A stretch of 64,000 bases of DNA. Source: DASSKA01 sp963839365 (GTDB taxonomy: Bacteria; Actinomycetota; Actinomycetes; Propionibacteriales; Nocardioidaceae). The stretch spans positions 496,001-560,000 of the forward strand of contig CAWIUT010000001.1 of NCBI GenBank assembly GCA_963839365.1. The letters are read 5' to 3'. The position numbers and the translations under genes were made by a program. The notes under the pieces are model-generated. The model made no database searches. It worked only from the letters and a program-made list of their open reading frames with translations, and was not told the DNA's origin. This document shows, piece after piece, positions 1 through 10,143 of this stretch (positions within the stretch are counted from its first letter, which is position 1; every line of letters begins with the position of its first letter).

Positions 1-1428
1 CCGCTCGGCCTGCTGCTCCTCGATGGCCGGGTCCACCCGCAGTGGCTCGTAGGGCTCGTCCTCGTCGACGTTGAACCGGTTGACTCCCACGACCACACGC
101 TCGCCGGCGTCGATGTCCTTGGCGATCTGGTAGGCGGCCTTCTCGATCTCGTTCTTCTGGAAGCCCCTCTCGATCGCGGTCACCGCTCCCCCGAGGTCCT
201 CGACCTGAGCCATCAGGGCGCGTGCCTCGGTCTCGATCCCGTCGGTCAGCGACTCCACCGCGTACGAGCCGGCGAACGGGTCCACGGTCTTGGTCAGGTC
301 GGTCTCGTGGGCGAGCACCTGCTGGGTGCGCAGCGCCAGCCGTGCCGCCTTCTCCGACGGCAGCGCGATCGCCTCGTCGTAGGAGTTGGTGTGCAACGAC
401 TGGGTGCCTCCGAGCACCGCCGCCATCGCCTGCACCGCCACCCGGACCAGGTTGACCTCCGGCTGCTGGGCGGTCAGCTGGACTCCCGCGGTCTGGGTGT
501 GGAACCGCAGCGTCTGGGACTTGGGGTTGGTGGCGCCGAACTCGTCGCGCATCACCTGCGCCCAGATCCTCCGCGCCGCGCGGAACTTGGCGACCTCCTC
601 GAGGATCGTGGTGCGAGCCACGAAGAAGAAGGACAGCCGGGCGGCGAAGTCGTTCACGTCCAGCCCGGCCGACACCGCCGCGCGGACGTACTCGATGCCG
701 TCGGCGAGCGTGAAGGCGATCTCCTGCGCAGGTGTCGCGCCCGCCTCGGCCATGTGGTAGCCGGAGATGGAGATGGTGTTCCAGCGCGGCACCTCGGTGC
801 GGCAGTAGGCGAACGTGTCGGTGACCAGGCGCAGAGAGTGCTTGGGCGGGTAGATGTAGGTGCCCCGCGCGATGTACTCCTTGAGCACGTCGTTCTGGAT
901 GGTGCCGGTCAGCGCGCCGCCGGCCACCCCGTTCTCCTCCGCGACGAGCTGGTAGAGCACCAACAACAGTGCGGCCGGTGCGTTGATGGTCATCGACGTG
1001 GACACCTTGTCCAGCGGGATGCCGTCGAACAGCACCCGCATGTCCTCGATCGAGTCGATGGCCACGCCGACCTTCCCGACCTCGCCGTGCGCCAGTGGAG
1101 AGTCGGAGTCGTGGCCCATCTGCGTGGGCAGGTCGAAGGCGACCGACAGTCCGCCCGTGCCGTGCGTGACCAGCTGCTTGTAGCGCTCGTTGGACTCCTT
1201 GGCCGTTCCGAAGCCGGCGTACTGCCGCATCGTCCACGGCCGCCCGGTGTACATGGTCGGATACACGCCCCGGGTGAACGGGAAGGCGCCCGGCTCACCG
1301 AGCTTCGTCTCCGGGTCGAAGCCGGCCAGGGCGTCGGGGCCGTAGACCTCCTCGAACGGCAGGCCGGACTCGGTGCTCACGACCGGGTCCTGCGGAGCCT
1401 GGCCCGGGGACTTGTCAGCAGCGCTCAT
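1..1428 (-). CDS. Methylmalonyl-CoA mutase large (catalytic) subunit, C-terminus beyond window
   Basis: Catalytic half of a coenzyme B12-dependent acyl-CoA mutase that should interconvert methylmalonyl-CoA and succinyl-CoA. 476 codons are visible from an ATG at 1428; the gene runs off the left edge. The TIM-barrel part is recognisable by RPWTMRQYAGF (63-73), SVAFDLPTQMGHDSD (95-109) and ISISGYHM (219-226). The residues matching the substrate-contacting Tyr89, Arg207 and His244 of the Propionibacterium enzyme are Tyr70, Arg188 and His225, with identical spacing (118 and 37). This points to methylmalonyl-CoA. Isobutyryl-CoA mutases carry Phe and Gln at the first two positions. The large-subunit type lacks the B12 domain; the separate B12 subunit at 34390-34806 is a likely partner. 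The gene is divergent from sdhCDAB, whose substrate it supplies. The family call is firm; the substrate is inferred from three residues. Confidence 0.9.
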   Translation of the reverse strand, partial: MSAADKSPGQAPQDPVVSTESGLPFEEVYGPDALAGFDPETKLGEPGAFPFTRGVYPTMYTGRPWTMRQYAGFGTAKESNERYKQLVTHGTGGLSVAFDLPTQMGHDSDSPLAHGEVGKVGVAIDSIEDMRVLFDGIPLDKVSTSMTINAPAALLLVLYQLVAEENGVAGGALTGTIQNDVLKEYIARGTYIYPPKHSLRLVTDTFAYCRTEVPRWNTISISGYHMAEAGATPAQEIAFTLADGIEYVRAAVSAGLDVNDFAARLSFFFVARTTILEEVAKFRAARRIWAQVMRDEFGATNPKSQTLRFHTQTAGVQLTAQQPEVNLVRVAVQAMAAVLGGTQSLHTNSYDEAIALPSEKAARLALRTQQVLAHETDLTKTVDPFAGSYAVESLTDGIETEARALMAQVEDLGGAVTAIERGFQKNEIEKAAYQIAKDIDAGERVVVGVNRFNVDEDEPYEPLRVDPAIEEQQAER

Positions 1429-1585
1429 GGTGCGAAGGGTACGGCGGCGCCGGCCCGGCCGCACCGTGAGGTGGGTAACGCAGCCGGCCCCTTCTGCTGG
1501 CCAGATGTAGCCGAGGTCACATGCAGACGAGTACGACGTAACTGAACTCACAGCCCAGGCGGTCAATAGGGGGCAGATGCGCCGA

Positions 1586-1727
1586 TAGAGTGCATGAGGT
1601 TGCGCTGGGCCGCGGCCGCCAGACGAGCCGCCCGGCAGCGCACAGGTCATCACGTCGTTGGTTGCGAGACGTCGGACCGTAGGCCCGGCTCCTCAGCCTC
1701 CGAACAACGAGCGCGGAAAGGACTCCC
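1586..1727 (+). promoter_or_regulatory. Candidate sdhC promoter and ~130-base leader
   Basis: The 299-base gap between the mutase gene and sdhC holds no convincing gene. A TAGAGT hexamer at 1586-1591 fits the actinobacterial -10 pattern TAnnnT and would start transcription near 1598, leaving a leader of about 130 bases. The leader ends in GGAAAGGA (1715-1722), a good ribosome site five bases before the TTG start of sdhC. I see no clear -35 box and no known riboswitch. Confidence 0.35.
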
Positions 1728-2105
1728 TTGGCCAGCTCTCGAGCGGGGACGCTCTACCGGGGCCGCGAAGGAATGTGGTCGTGGGTGGCGCACCGCATCA
1801 CCGGCATCCTCATCTTCTTCTTCCTCTTCGCCCACGTCATCGACACGGCGATGGTGCGCGTCTCCCCCTCCGCCTACAACAACGCCGTGGACACCTACAA
1901 GAACCCGGTGGTCGGGCTCCTGGAGGTGGGCCTGGTCGCCGCGGTCGCCTTCCACGCGCTCAACGGCATCCGGGTGCTCCTGGTGGACTTCTGGTCCAAG
2001 GGGCCGCGTCTGCAGCGCCAGATGAGCTACGGCGTGGTGGCGCTGTGGGTGGTGCTGATGGTGCCGTTTGCCGTACGCCACCTGATGAACGTGTTCGGAG
2101 GCTGA
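1728..2105 (+). CDS. sdhC: Succinate dehydrogenase cytochrome b556 subunit
   Basis: Membrane anchor of complex II, carrying electrons from SdhB to the quinone pool. The 125-residue product has three hydrophobic segments (about 20-42, 62-85 and 100-120). His27 near the start of the first segment (WVAHRITGI) and His77 in FHALNGIR are the usual candidates for quinone and haem binding in SdhC. The start is TTG at 1728, chosen because GGAAAGGA lies five bases upstream and the protein then begins MASSRAGTLYRG, as in other actinobacterial SdhC. It is the first gene of sdhCDAB, three bases before sdhD. Confidence 0.93.
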   Translation: MASSRAGTLYRGREGMWSWVAHRITGILIFFFLFAHVIDTAMVRVSPSAYNNAVDTYKNPVVGLLEVGLVAAVAFHALNGIRVLLVDFWSKGPRLQRQMSYGVVALWVVLMVPFAVRHLMNVFGG

Positions 2106-2108
2106 CCG

Positions 2109-2582
2109 ATGACCGCACCCACCATCGAGAGCCCGCGCAGCCCCCGCGGTTCCGGGCGCTCCCGGGGGCAGCGTCCGGGGCAGCGCTCCCGTGTGCCGGG
2201 CAACTTCGAGCTCAACTCGTGGCTGTTCATGCGCGGGTCGGGAGTGCTGCTCCTCGTGCTCGTGTTCGGGCACCTGTTCGTCAACCTCATGCTCGGCAAG
2301 GGCATCAGCGCCATCGACTTCGCGTTCGTGGCCGGCAAGTGGGCCAACCCGTTCTGGCAGGTCTGGGACCTGCTGATGCTCTGGCTCGCCGAGCTGCACG
2401 GCGTGAACGGGCTCCGCACCGTGATCAACGACTACGCCGGGAGCCCGACCACCCGGTTCACGCTGAAGACCCTGCTCTACTTCTCCGCGCTGGTCGTGAT
2501 CGTGCTCGGCACCCTGGTGATCTTCACCTTCGACCCGTGCATCGACCCGCACTCGACGCTGGCCGTCTGCCAGAACCACTAA
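2109..2582 (+). CDS. sdhD: Succinate dehydrogenase hydrophobic membrane anchor subunit
   Basis: Second membrane subunit of succinate dehydrogenase, 157 residues. A basic, Ser/Arg/Gly-rich tail of about 30 residues precedes three membrane segments (about 43-63, 80-98 and 118-140). The LHGVNGLR motif resembles the FHALNGIR of SdhC, as expected for sister anchors. It starts with ATG three bases after the sdhC stop and ends 15 bases before sdhA, so it is co-transcribed. The N-terminal tail contains two copies of a 12-base unit (2166-2189, encoding GQRP then GQRS), one of several such repeats in this window. Confidence 0.92.
   Translation: MTAPTIESPRSPRGSGRSRGQRPGQRSRVPGNFELNSWLFMRGSGVLLLVLVFGHLFVNLMLGKGISAIDFAFVAGKWANPFWQVWDLLMLWLAELHGVNGLRTVINDYAGSPTTRFTLKTLLYFSALVVIVLGTLVIFTFDPCIDPHSTLAVCQNH
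2166..2189 (+). repeat. Two 12-bp units in the sdhD N-terminal tail
   Basis: gggcagcgtccg is followed by gggcagcgctcc, in frame, each adding four residues (GQRP-like) to a disordered basic tail. It is the shortest member of the set of 12-base repeats seen across the window. Confidence 0.5.
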
Positions 2583-2597
2583 GGAGATCAATCCCGC

Positions 2598-4358
<1,761 letters not shown>

Positions 4359-4416
4359 TGCAGCGCACGACGCTGCTCGCTCTGCAAGCTCCCACACCGC
4401 CGAGGGGACCCCGCTA

Positions 4417-5118
4417 ATGGACATCACCGTCAAGATCCTGCGGTACAACCCGGAGATCGCCGAGGAGTCCCGCTGGGAGTCCTACCAGGTCTCCGCGGAG
4501 CCCACGGACCGGGTGCTGGACGCGCTGCACAAGATCAAGTGGGACCTCGACGGGTCGCTGACGTTCCGTCGGTCCTGCGCCCACGGGGTGTGCGGCTCGG
4601 ACGCCATGCGGATCAACGGCAAGAACCGGCTGGCCTGCAAGACGCTGCTCAAGGACGTCAACCCGCAGGAGCCGGTCACCGTCGAGCCGATCAAGGGCCT
4701 GCCGGTGCTCAAGGACCTCGTGGTGGACATGGAGCCGTTCTTCGACGCCTACCGCTCGGTGATGCCGTTCCTGGTCACCTCCGGCAACGCGCCGACCCGC
4801 GAGCGGCTTCAGTCCCAGGAGGAGCGGGAGCGCTTCGACGACACCACCAAGTGCATCCTGTGCGCGGCCTGCACCACCTCCTGCCCCGTGTACTGGGCCG
4901 ACGGCCAGTACTTCGGCCCGCAGGCGATCGTGGGCGCGCACCGGTTCATCTTCGACAGCCGGGACGAGGCGACCGACCAGCGGCTGGAGATACTCAACGA
5001 CCGCGAGGGCGTGTGGCGCTGCCGCACGACGTTCAACTGCACCGAGGCGTGCCCGCGCGGCATCGAGGTGACCAAGGCGATCCAAGAGGTCAAGCGCGCG
5101 CTGATCTTCCGCCGCTGA
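4417..5118 (+). CDS. sdhB: Succinate dehydrogenase iron-sulfur subunit
   Basis: Electron-transfer subunit with three Fe-S clusters. The 2Fe-2S loop has Cys54, Cys59 and Cys74, with Asp62 at the fourth position, as in many SdhB proteins. The 4Fe-4S and 3Fe-4S ligands are Cys146/149/152/156 and Cys202/208/212. The 233-residue length is typical. The 58-base gap after sdhA is wider than elsewhere in the operon, but no terminator is visible in it. Downstream the dehydratase gene converges, and 12-base repeats fill the gap. Confidence 0.96.
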   Translation: MDITVKILRYNPEIAEESRWESYQVSAEPTDRVLDALHKIKWDLDGSLTFRRSCAHGVCGSDAMRINGKNRLACKTLLKDVNPQEPVTVEPIKGLPVLKDLVVDMEPFFDAYRSVMPFLVTSGNAPTRERLQSQEERERFDDTTKCILCAACTTSCPVYWADGQYFGPQAIVGAHRFIFDSRDEATDQRLEILNDREGVWRCRTTFNCTEACPRGIEVTKAIQEVKRALIFRR

Positions 5119-5146
5119 CGGTTCGGACCGCGCAGGAGCCGCGCCC

Positions 5147-5182
5147 GGGCCTTCGCGCGGGCCTTCGCTAGGCCCTCGCTAG
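5147..5182. repeat. Three imperfect 12-bp units between converging genes
   Basis: gggccttcgcgc, gggccttcgcta and ggccctcgctag follow each other directly. They occupy the gap between sdhB and the leftward dehydratase gene and overlap that gene's TAG stop. No convincing terminator hairpin with a T-run is seen here. Confidence 0.5.
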
Positions 5183-6138
5183 GGCAGCGTGGCGTTGTTG
5201 CCGCCGCTGACCACCACCACGGCCGTGCCTCCCCGCGGGGCGGCGACCCGGCCGGTGAGCACACCGGCGAGCGCCACGCAGGAAGCCGGCTCGGCGAGCA
5301 CTCGGGCACGGTCCCAGAGGAACCGGCGCGCCTCGAGCACGCTCTCGTCGTCCACCAGCACCGAGGACGCGCCGAGCGCGGAGGCGGTCGCGAACGCGAG
5401 GTCGCCGATCTGCGGCGGCCCGAGCGCGTCCGCGGCCACCCCCTTCGAGGGACGGGCCACCGGCTCCCCGACCGCGAGCGCCGCGGCGAGGTGGTCGCAC
5501 AGCTCGGTCTCCACCGGCTGCACCCGCACCTGCCCCGCCACGGCAGTCGCGACGCCGGCGAACAGGCCCCCGCCACCGCAGCCGAGGGCCACCAGGTCCG
5601 CCTCCGGCACCTGGTCGAGCACCTCCAGGCCGAGGGTGCCGGCCCCGGAGGTGGTCTCGAAGGTGTCGTAGGGGTGCACCACGGGCAGCCCCTGCTCCGC
5701 GGCGAGCCGCCGGCAGGCCGTCAGGGCGTCCCCCACGTCGCCGTCGACCCGGTGCAGCCGGGCGCCGTACTCCTCGATGCGCTGCAGCTTGGCGGCGGTG
5801 GAGGTGGCGGGCGCGAACACGTCCGCGCGAAGCCCGGCGCGCTGCGCCGCCCAGGCCACCGCGGCCCCGTGGTTCCCGCCGGAGGCGGCGCACACCGCGG
5901 TCGTCCCGGCGGGCAGGCAGAGCACCGAGTTCAGCGCTCCCCGCGCCTTGAAGGACCCGGTGTGCTGCAACAGCTCGAGCTTGAGGACCAGACGCCCGGG
6001 CAGGCCGGTGTCGTCCTCGCCGAGCTCGAGCACCGGGGTGAGCCGTAGCCGGCCCGCGGTCCGCTCGGCAGCCGCGCGAATGCTGTCCGGGCTCGGGGGT
6101 TGGAGGCTCACCCGGCCCATCCTGCCCGGCCCGCGCAC
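5179..6138 (-). CDS. PLP-dependent threonine/serine dehydratase-like protein
   Basis: Fold-type II PLP enzyme of the threonine/serine dehydratase group, 319 residues. Lys64 in GSFKARGA is the Schiff-base lysine, ASGGNHG (85-91) is the substrate loop, and GCGGGGLF (186-193) binds the cofactor phosphate. There is no C-terminal ACT domain, so it resembles catabolic rather than feedback-regulated biosynthetic dehydratases. The exact amino-acid substrate cannot be read. It is the last gene of the leftward tetR-bdhA operon and overlaps the broken hydrolase gene upstream. An in-frame ATG at 6120 is an alternative start that shortens the overlap. Confidence 0.85.
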   Translation of the reverse strand: MRGPGRMGRVSLQPPSPDSIRAAAERTAGRLRLTPVLELGEDDTGLPGRLVLKLELLQHTGSFKARGALNSVLCLPAGTTAVCAASGGNHGAAVAWAAQRAGLRADVFAPATSTAAKLQRIEEYGARLHRVDGDVGDALTACRRLAAEQGLPVVHPYDTFETTSGAGTLGLEVLDQVPEADLVALGCGGGGLFAGVATAVAGQVRVQPVETELCDHLAAALAVGEPVARPSKGVAADALGPPQIGDLAFATASALGASSVLVDDESVLEARRFLWDRARVLAEPASCVALAGVLTGRVAAPRGGTAVVVVSGGNNATLP

Positions 6139-7129
6139 GGGAGGACGCCCCGCCCCCTCAGCGCGCTGATGACCACCACCTCCTCGACATCGCCACCGTC
6201 GTCCCGGTAGCGGTCGAGCACGGCCCTGGTCTGGGTGGCCATCGGCTGGGCCGGCATCTGCTCCTCACCGGGCCTGCCCTCCAGGGCACCGAGCCTTCCG
6301 AGCACCGCGAGGTCGAACATCGAGGCGTCGGAGACGATCCGGTCGTCGGCGCCGCGCACCCACAGGACCGGCGGCTTGGGGTGCACGTCCACGATCCCGC
6401 CGAGGTCGCAGTGCACGGGGCCATCGAGTTGAGCACGCCCCGGCCGCCGGGCGCGAGCCCGGGCCAGTGCGGGGAGGACACCGAGTCGCCGGGGTAGAAG
6501 TCCTCGCCGATCCGCGTGGAACCCAGGGACACCACGAACGCGTCCTCTCGGTCGCCCGGTGCGGTCCCGGCGAAGTAGAACGCGTTCATCACCCCGCGCG
6601 GGGACGCCAGGTCGGTGCCGGCGAGGTCGCGTTCGCGGAGCCGCTGCACGAGGTTCGGGTTCGCCGTGCCGGCCCCGGACCCGGCGCCGTCCGACCAGGC
6701 CAGCCGACCGTCGGGGCCTGCGGTGCCACCGAAGCCGTACGGCGAGACCGAGTCGATGGGCCTGAGACCGGCCACCCGGTCGGGGCGGTCGAGAAGGTAC
6801 TGCATGGCCACCCCGACCCCCATGCTCCAGCCGACGACGTGCACGCGGTCGAGCCGAGGCTCTCCAGGAGGGCGTGCAGGTCGTCGCTGAAGTCACGCAT
6901 CCCGCGCGTGGCGTCGATCGGCAGCGGCTCGGCGTCCCCGACGCCGCGCAGGTCCGGGGCAGACCCCGGAAGCCGGTGGGCAGCGCCAGCAGGGTCTCCT
7001 CCCAGAAGACCGAGGAGGACCCGTTGCCGTGCAGCAGCACCGGCACGCCGTCCGCGCGGCCGTCGTGCCGGACGCGGTGCGCAGCCTCGGCGTGGCCACC
7101 ATCTCGGCCTCGACCCCGGCGAGTGTCAT
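6108..7129 (-). pseudogene. Alpha/beta hydrolase gene broken by four frameshifts
   Basis: Reading from ATG at 7129, an alpha/beta hydrolase of about 340 residues can be followed only by changing frame four times. The order is MTLAGVEAEMVATPRLRT; then VPVLLHGNGSSSVFWEE; then MRDFSDDLHALLESLG; then HVVGWSMGVGVAMQYL with the nucleophile Ser; then DLGGIVDVHPKPPVLWVRG to a stop at 6108. Each change equals one missing base near a short G or C run, close to 7076, 6965, 6857 and 6421. Every hydrolase landmark remains, so decay is recent or the bases are sequencing errors. The start overlaps the upstream hydrolase stop (ATGA), and the end overlaps the dehydratase start. I annotate it as a pseudogene but cannot exclude assembly error. 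Confidence 0.75.
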
Positions 7130-8004
7130 GCCACCTCCTCGAGGATCCGCACGACGGTGGCGACCCCGTCGCGTCCGAGCAGCAGCGTGTAGTGGTTGAC
7201 CTCGTCCAGGGAGCGGAAGTCCAGGTGGGGGTACCGTCGCTGGTACTCGGCGACCAGCTCCGGTGGGTACAGGCCGCCGGGCTCTGCCAGCAGCCCGTAG
7301 CCGGCTCGGAGGAAGATCGTGCCCTGCGGTGCCCGCCGGACCCGGCTGTCGATGGCCTCCTCGTCCAGCTGCTCGCGCGAGTCGTCCTCGAGGACCGACA
7401 GCGACACGCTCGATCGCAGCTGGGGCGGCTCCCCCACCAGGTCGTAGCGCAGGTAGTCCTCGACGCTCGGGCCCCAATCCTGGCCGAACGCCGGGTGCGG
7501 GCGCCAGAAGTCGAGGTACTCCTCCGCGGACCGGAAGGTCATCGTCAGCCGCTCGGCGGCGGGCCCGAGTGCGGCGGCAAGGGCCCGCTCTGGGGTGACA
7601 CCCGGCGGCGGTGCGGGCAGCGGGAGGCCACCGTCGAGCAGCACCAAGGCAGCGGTGCGCTCCGGGTGCCGGTCGGCGAACGCGGCGGCCACGAAGCCGC
7701 CCATGGAGTGCCCGGCGACCACCGCCCGCTCGACGTCGAGGTGGTCCAGGACGGCGAGCAGGTCGTCCGCGTGCCGCTCCATGCCGGCGTGGCCCTGCAG
7801 ACCGGCGCTGCCGCCACGGCCCCGCAGGTCCGGGGCCACCACCGTGAGGGCGATCTGGTCGGCGACCAGCGCCCACGTGAGGTGGTTGGCGGTGACGCCG
7901 TGCGCGGTCAGCACGACGGGGGCCTCCGGGTCCGGTGCCGTCCACCGACCCACGCGGAGGTCGCCGCCGGGCACGGCGACGTCGAAGGCGTCGTAGCGGC
8001 TCAC
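7126..8004 (-). CDS. Alpha/beta hydrolase
   Basis: Intact 292-residue alpha/beta hydrolase. The nucleophile is Ser100 in AGHSMGG, the oxyanion segment is TAHGVTANH (33-41), and a late His lies in the DEVNHYTLL region. The start is GTG at 8004, overlapping the bdhA stop by GTGA. The stop overlaps the next (broken) hydrolase by ATGA, so translation is coupled. The substrate is unknown; esters or lactones are possible. Two paralogous hydrolases behind a 3-hydroxybutyrate dehydrogenase-like gene suggest breakdown of a small ester or polyester, but this is inference. Confidence 0.85.
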   Translation of the reverse strand: MSRYDAFDVAVPGGDLRVGRWTAPDPEAPVVLTAHGVTANHLTWALVADQIALTVVAPDLRGRGGSAGLQGHAGMERHADDLLAVLDHLDVERAVVAGHSMGGFVAAAFADRHPERTAALVLLDGGLPLPAPPPGVTPERALAAALGPAAERLTMTFRSAEEYLDFWRPHPAFGQDWGPSVEDYLRYDLVGEPPQLRSSVSLSVLEDDSREQLDEEAIDSRVRRAPQGTIFLRAGYGLLAEPGGLYPPELVAEYQRRYPHLDFRSLDEVNHYTLLLGRDGVATVVRILEEVA

Positions 8005-8783
8005 CGGGCCGTCCACCCGCCGTCGATCGGCAGGGAGGCGCCGTTGATGAACGAGCCTGCCGGCGAGCAGAGGTAGGCGACCATCTCGGCGACCTCCTCC
8101 GGTTCCACCAGCCGCTTGATGGACGGCTCGGTCAGCATCACCTGTTCCACCACGTCCGTCTCGCCGATGCCGTGGATGCGGGCCTGGTCGGCGATCTGCC
8201 TCTCGACCAGCGGCGTGCGCACGTAGGCCGGGCAGATGCAGTTGGAGGTGACCCCCTTGGGGCCCCCCTCGAGAGCGACCACCTTGGACAACCCTTCCAG
8301 GCCGTGCTTGGCGGAGACGTAGGCGGACTTGTAGGGCGAGGCGACCAGCCCGTGCGCCGAGGAGATGTTCACCACCCGTCCGAAACCGCGGCCGTACATG
8401 TGCGGAAGGGCTGCCCGGACCAGCAGGAAGGGGGACTCGAGCATCAGTCGGAGGATGAACCCGAACCGCTCCGGCGGGAACTCCTCCACCGGCGAGAGGT
8501 GCTGGACGCCGGCGTTGTTGACCAGCACGTCGACCTCCAGCCGTTGCGAGGCCAACGCCTCCGTGTCGGCCAGGTCGACCGCCCAGGGCTCGCCACCCAC
8601 CTGGTCGGCGACCTCGCCCGCGGCTCGCGCGTCCACGTCGGCCACGGTCACCTTCGCGCCCGCTGCTGCCAGCCGCACCGCACACGCACGGCCGATCCCG
8701 CTGGCGCCGCCGGTGACCAGGGCGGTCCGCCCGGTGAGGTCCACGCCGCCGGGCCCGGGATGTGTCCCGGTCGTGTCCACCAT
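8001..8783 (-). CDS. bdhA: 3-Hydroxybutyrate dehydrogenase-like short-chain dehydrogenase
   Basis: NAD-dependent SDR of 260 residues. The cofactor loop is TGGASGIG (24-31), the NNAG motif is 89-92, and the catalytic residues are Ser142, Tyr155 and Lys159 (YxxxK). The stretches NISSAHGLVASPYKSAY and ICPAYVRTPLVERQI, and the ending LPIDGGWTA, match 3-hydroxybutyrate dehydrogenases closely, so acetoacetate/3-hydroxybutyrate is the likely pair. It starts 14 bases after the tetR stop with AGAGGAG upstream, and ends in a GTGA overlap with the hydrolase. Other beta-hydroxyacid substrates remain possible. Confidence 0.85.
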   Translation of the reverse strand: MVDTTGTHPGPGGVDLTGRTALVTGGASGIGRACAVRLAAAGAKVTVADVDARAAGEVADQVGGEPWAVDLADTEALASQRLEVDVLVNNAGVQHLSPVEEFPPERFGFILRLMLESPFLLVRAALPHMYGRGFGRVVNISSAHGLVASPYKSAYVSAKHGLEGLSKVVALEGGPKGVTSNCICPAYVRTPLVERQIADQARIHGIGETDVVEQVMLTEPSIKRLVEPEEVAEMVAYLCSPAGSFINGASLPIDGGWTAR

Positions 8784-8797
8784 CGCCTCGTCTCCTC

Positions 8798-9442
8798 TCA
8801 GTGTCTGTCCCGGGCCCCGTCAAGGGGTCCGGCTTGCGGGCCGTCGTCCGCGCCGAGGCCGCGCTGCACGAAGCGCATCATCTCCTCGAACACCGGCGGG
8901 GGGATCTGTCGTTTGTCGTCCCAGAGCACGTAGCGCATGCCGATCAGCTCCCCGACCCCCATCAGCGCCCATGCGACGACATCCGGGTCGAGGTCGGCGA
9001 TCTCGCCGGCCCCCTTGGCCCGGGTCAGCCCGTCGACGTACCCCTCCACGATGCGCTGGTAGTGCAGCCGCAGCGCGCGGGGCGACACGAACTCGGCCTG
9101 CCGGATGATCCGGTACAGCGCCGGGTGCTCTCCGGTGAACCGGAAGAACGCCTCGAAGCCGCGTCGTTCGGCGTCGGACCTGCTCGTGCCTCGCGACGAC
9201 GCCTCGGCCATCGCCTGCCGGACCCGGTGGTTGAGGTCGAGCACCACCTCGTCGAAGATCTCCTGCTTGCTGGCGAAGTGGATGTAGAAGGTGCCCTGGG
9301 CGACCCCGGCCGCCTCGGTGATCTTCACGATCGATGCGTCGTGGTAGCCGTGCTCGGCGAACACCTGCTCGGCGGACGTGAGCAGCCGACGGCGGGTCTT
9401 GCTGCCTCGGTCGGTGCGCGGCACCCGGTCCTGGTTGCTCAC
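8798..9442 (-). CDS. TetR-family transcriptional regulator
   Basis: 214-residue TetR repressor. The N-terminal helix-turn-helix is clear at about 18-62, with ITEAAGVAQGTFYIHFASKQ as the recognition region. The C-terminal ligand domain contains FFRFTGEHPALYRIIRQAEF, a pattern seen in regulators of fatty-acid and related catabolic genes. It is the first gene of the leftward bdhA operon and probably regulates it and itself through the palindrome at 9543-9557. The ligand is unknown. Confidence 0.9.
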   Translation of the reverse strand: MSNQDRVPRTDRGSKTRRRLLTSAEQVFAEHGYHDASIVKITEAAGVAQGTFYIHFASKQEIFDEVVLDLNHRVRQAMAEASSRGTSRSDAERRGFEAFFRFTGEHPALYRIIRQAEFVSPRALRLHYQRIVEGYVDGLTRAKGAGEIADLDPDVVAWALMGVGELIGMRYVLWDDKRQIPPPVFEEMMRFVQRGLGADDGPQAGPLDGARDRH

Positions 9443-9542
9443 GAGCCGTCCTCGATCCCGTTGCTGACTTCTGCTGCGGCATCCGTCGCGAGCTGCCCTC
9501 CGGACATGGCCGGCCCTCCTGGGCAGGTGAGAGCAAATATGA

Positions 9543-9557
9543 GAGGTGATTCACCTC
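9543..9557. promoter_or_regulatory. Perfect 15-bp palindrome, probable TetR operator
   Basis: GAGGTGATTCACCTC has 7-base arms around a single T. It sits in an AT-richer patch about 100 bases before the tetR start, where the operon promoter should lie, and also at the head of the decayed methyltransferase gene. Its position and symmetry fit autoregulation by the adjacent TetR. Confidence 0.6.
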
Positions 9558-9611
9558 AAACATTTTGGCCGGAGGCCGCTCTTGTCAAGCACCCGGCCCC
9601 ATGCCTGCCCC

Positions 9612-10116
9612 GTGACCGGCTGCTGCGACCGGGACGACTACCGGTCGGTCTTCACTGGACGCTTCGCGCGCCGGTTGTCGAGGCGCTACCGCAGGCACGG
9701 GCTGACTCCCGCCGCCGAGCGGATCGCCTGGTTCCTCACCGACCACGGCATCGAGCGCGCCACGGTCCTGGAGATCGGCGGCGGGGTGGGCGGGCTCCAG
9801 GTAGAGCTGCTGCGCCGCGGCGCCGGTCCGGTGACCAACCTGGAGATCTCTCCCGGCTACCCGGACTACGGACGCCTGCTGTCCACGGCGGCGAGCCACG
9901 CCCGGCGGCTGCTGGTCTTCAGCCACCCGGCGGACAACTGGCTCACCCGCACGGAGTTCGGGGCGGAGAACCTGCTGCGGAGGCTGCGCAGGAACGGCTT
10001 CCGCACCTTCGTGCCCCCGCCCGCAGCGATGGTGGCGGCGGCCCAGAGCGGGGGGGCTGCGCACGACGTACCGCCACCACGCCCGGGACTGGGACGTGGT
10101 GGGGCTGGTGCGCTGA
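9612..10116 (+). pseudogene. Decayed class I SAM-dependent methyltransferase
   Basis: The reading begins VTGCCDRDDYRSVFTGRFARR and contains the SAM-binding loop VLEIGGGVGG. After NLEISPGY it jumps directly to PDYGRLLSTAASHARRLLVF. In the intact family, as I recall it, about 45-50 residues (the rest of the Rossmann domain and a VVLHRVVCCYPDYERLL segment) lie between. This implies an in-frame internal deletion. Near the 3' end a run of seven Gs (10050-10056) shifts the frame; with six Gs the natural end LRTTYRHHARDWDVVGLVR and a TGA at 10114-10116 appear. The start is uncertain: GTG 9612, TTG 9582 and GTG 9546 are all in frame. Loss of part of the SAM fold makes activity unlikely. Confidence 0.65.
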
Positions 10117-10143
10117 GCCCGCCTGGGCCCCGTCCGGGCCCGG

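Noticed and set aside
6108..10116. Mobile element or horizontally acquired island as a cause of the broken genes
   Set aside because: No transposase, terminal repeats, tRNA or marked base-composition change was seen around these genes.
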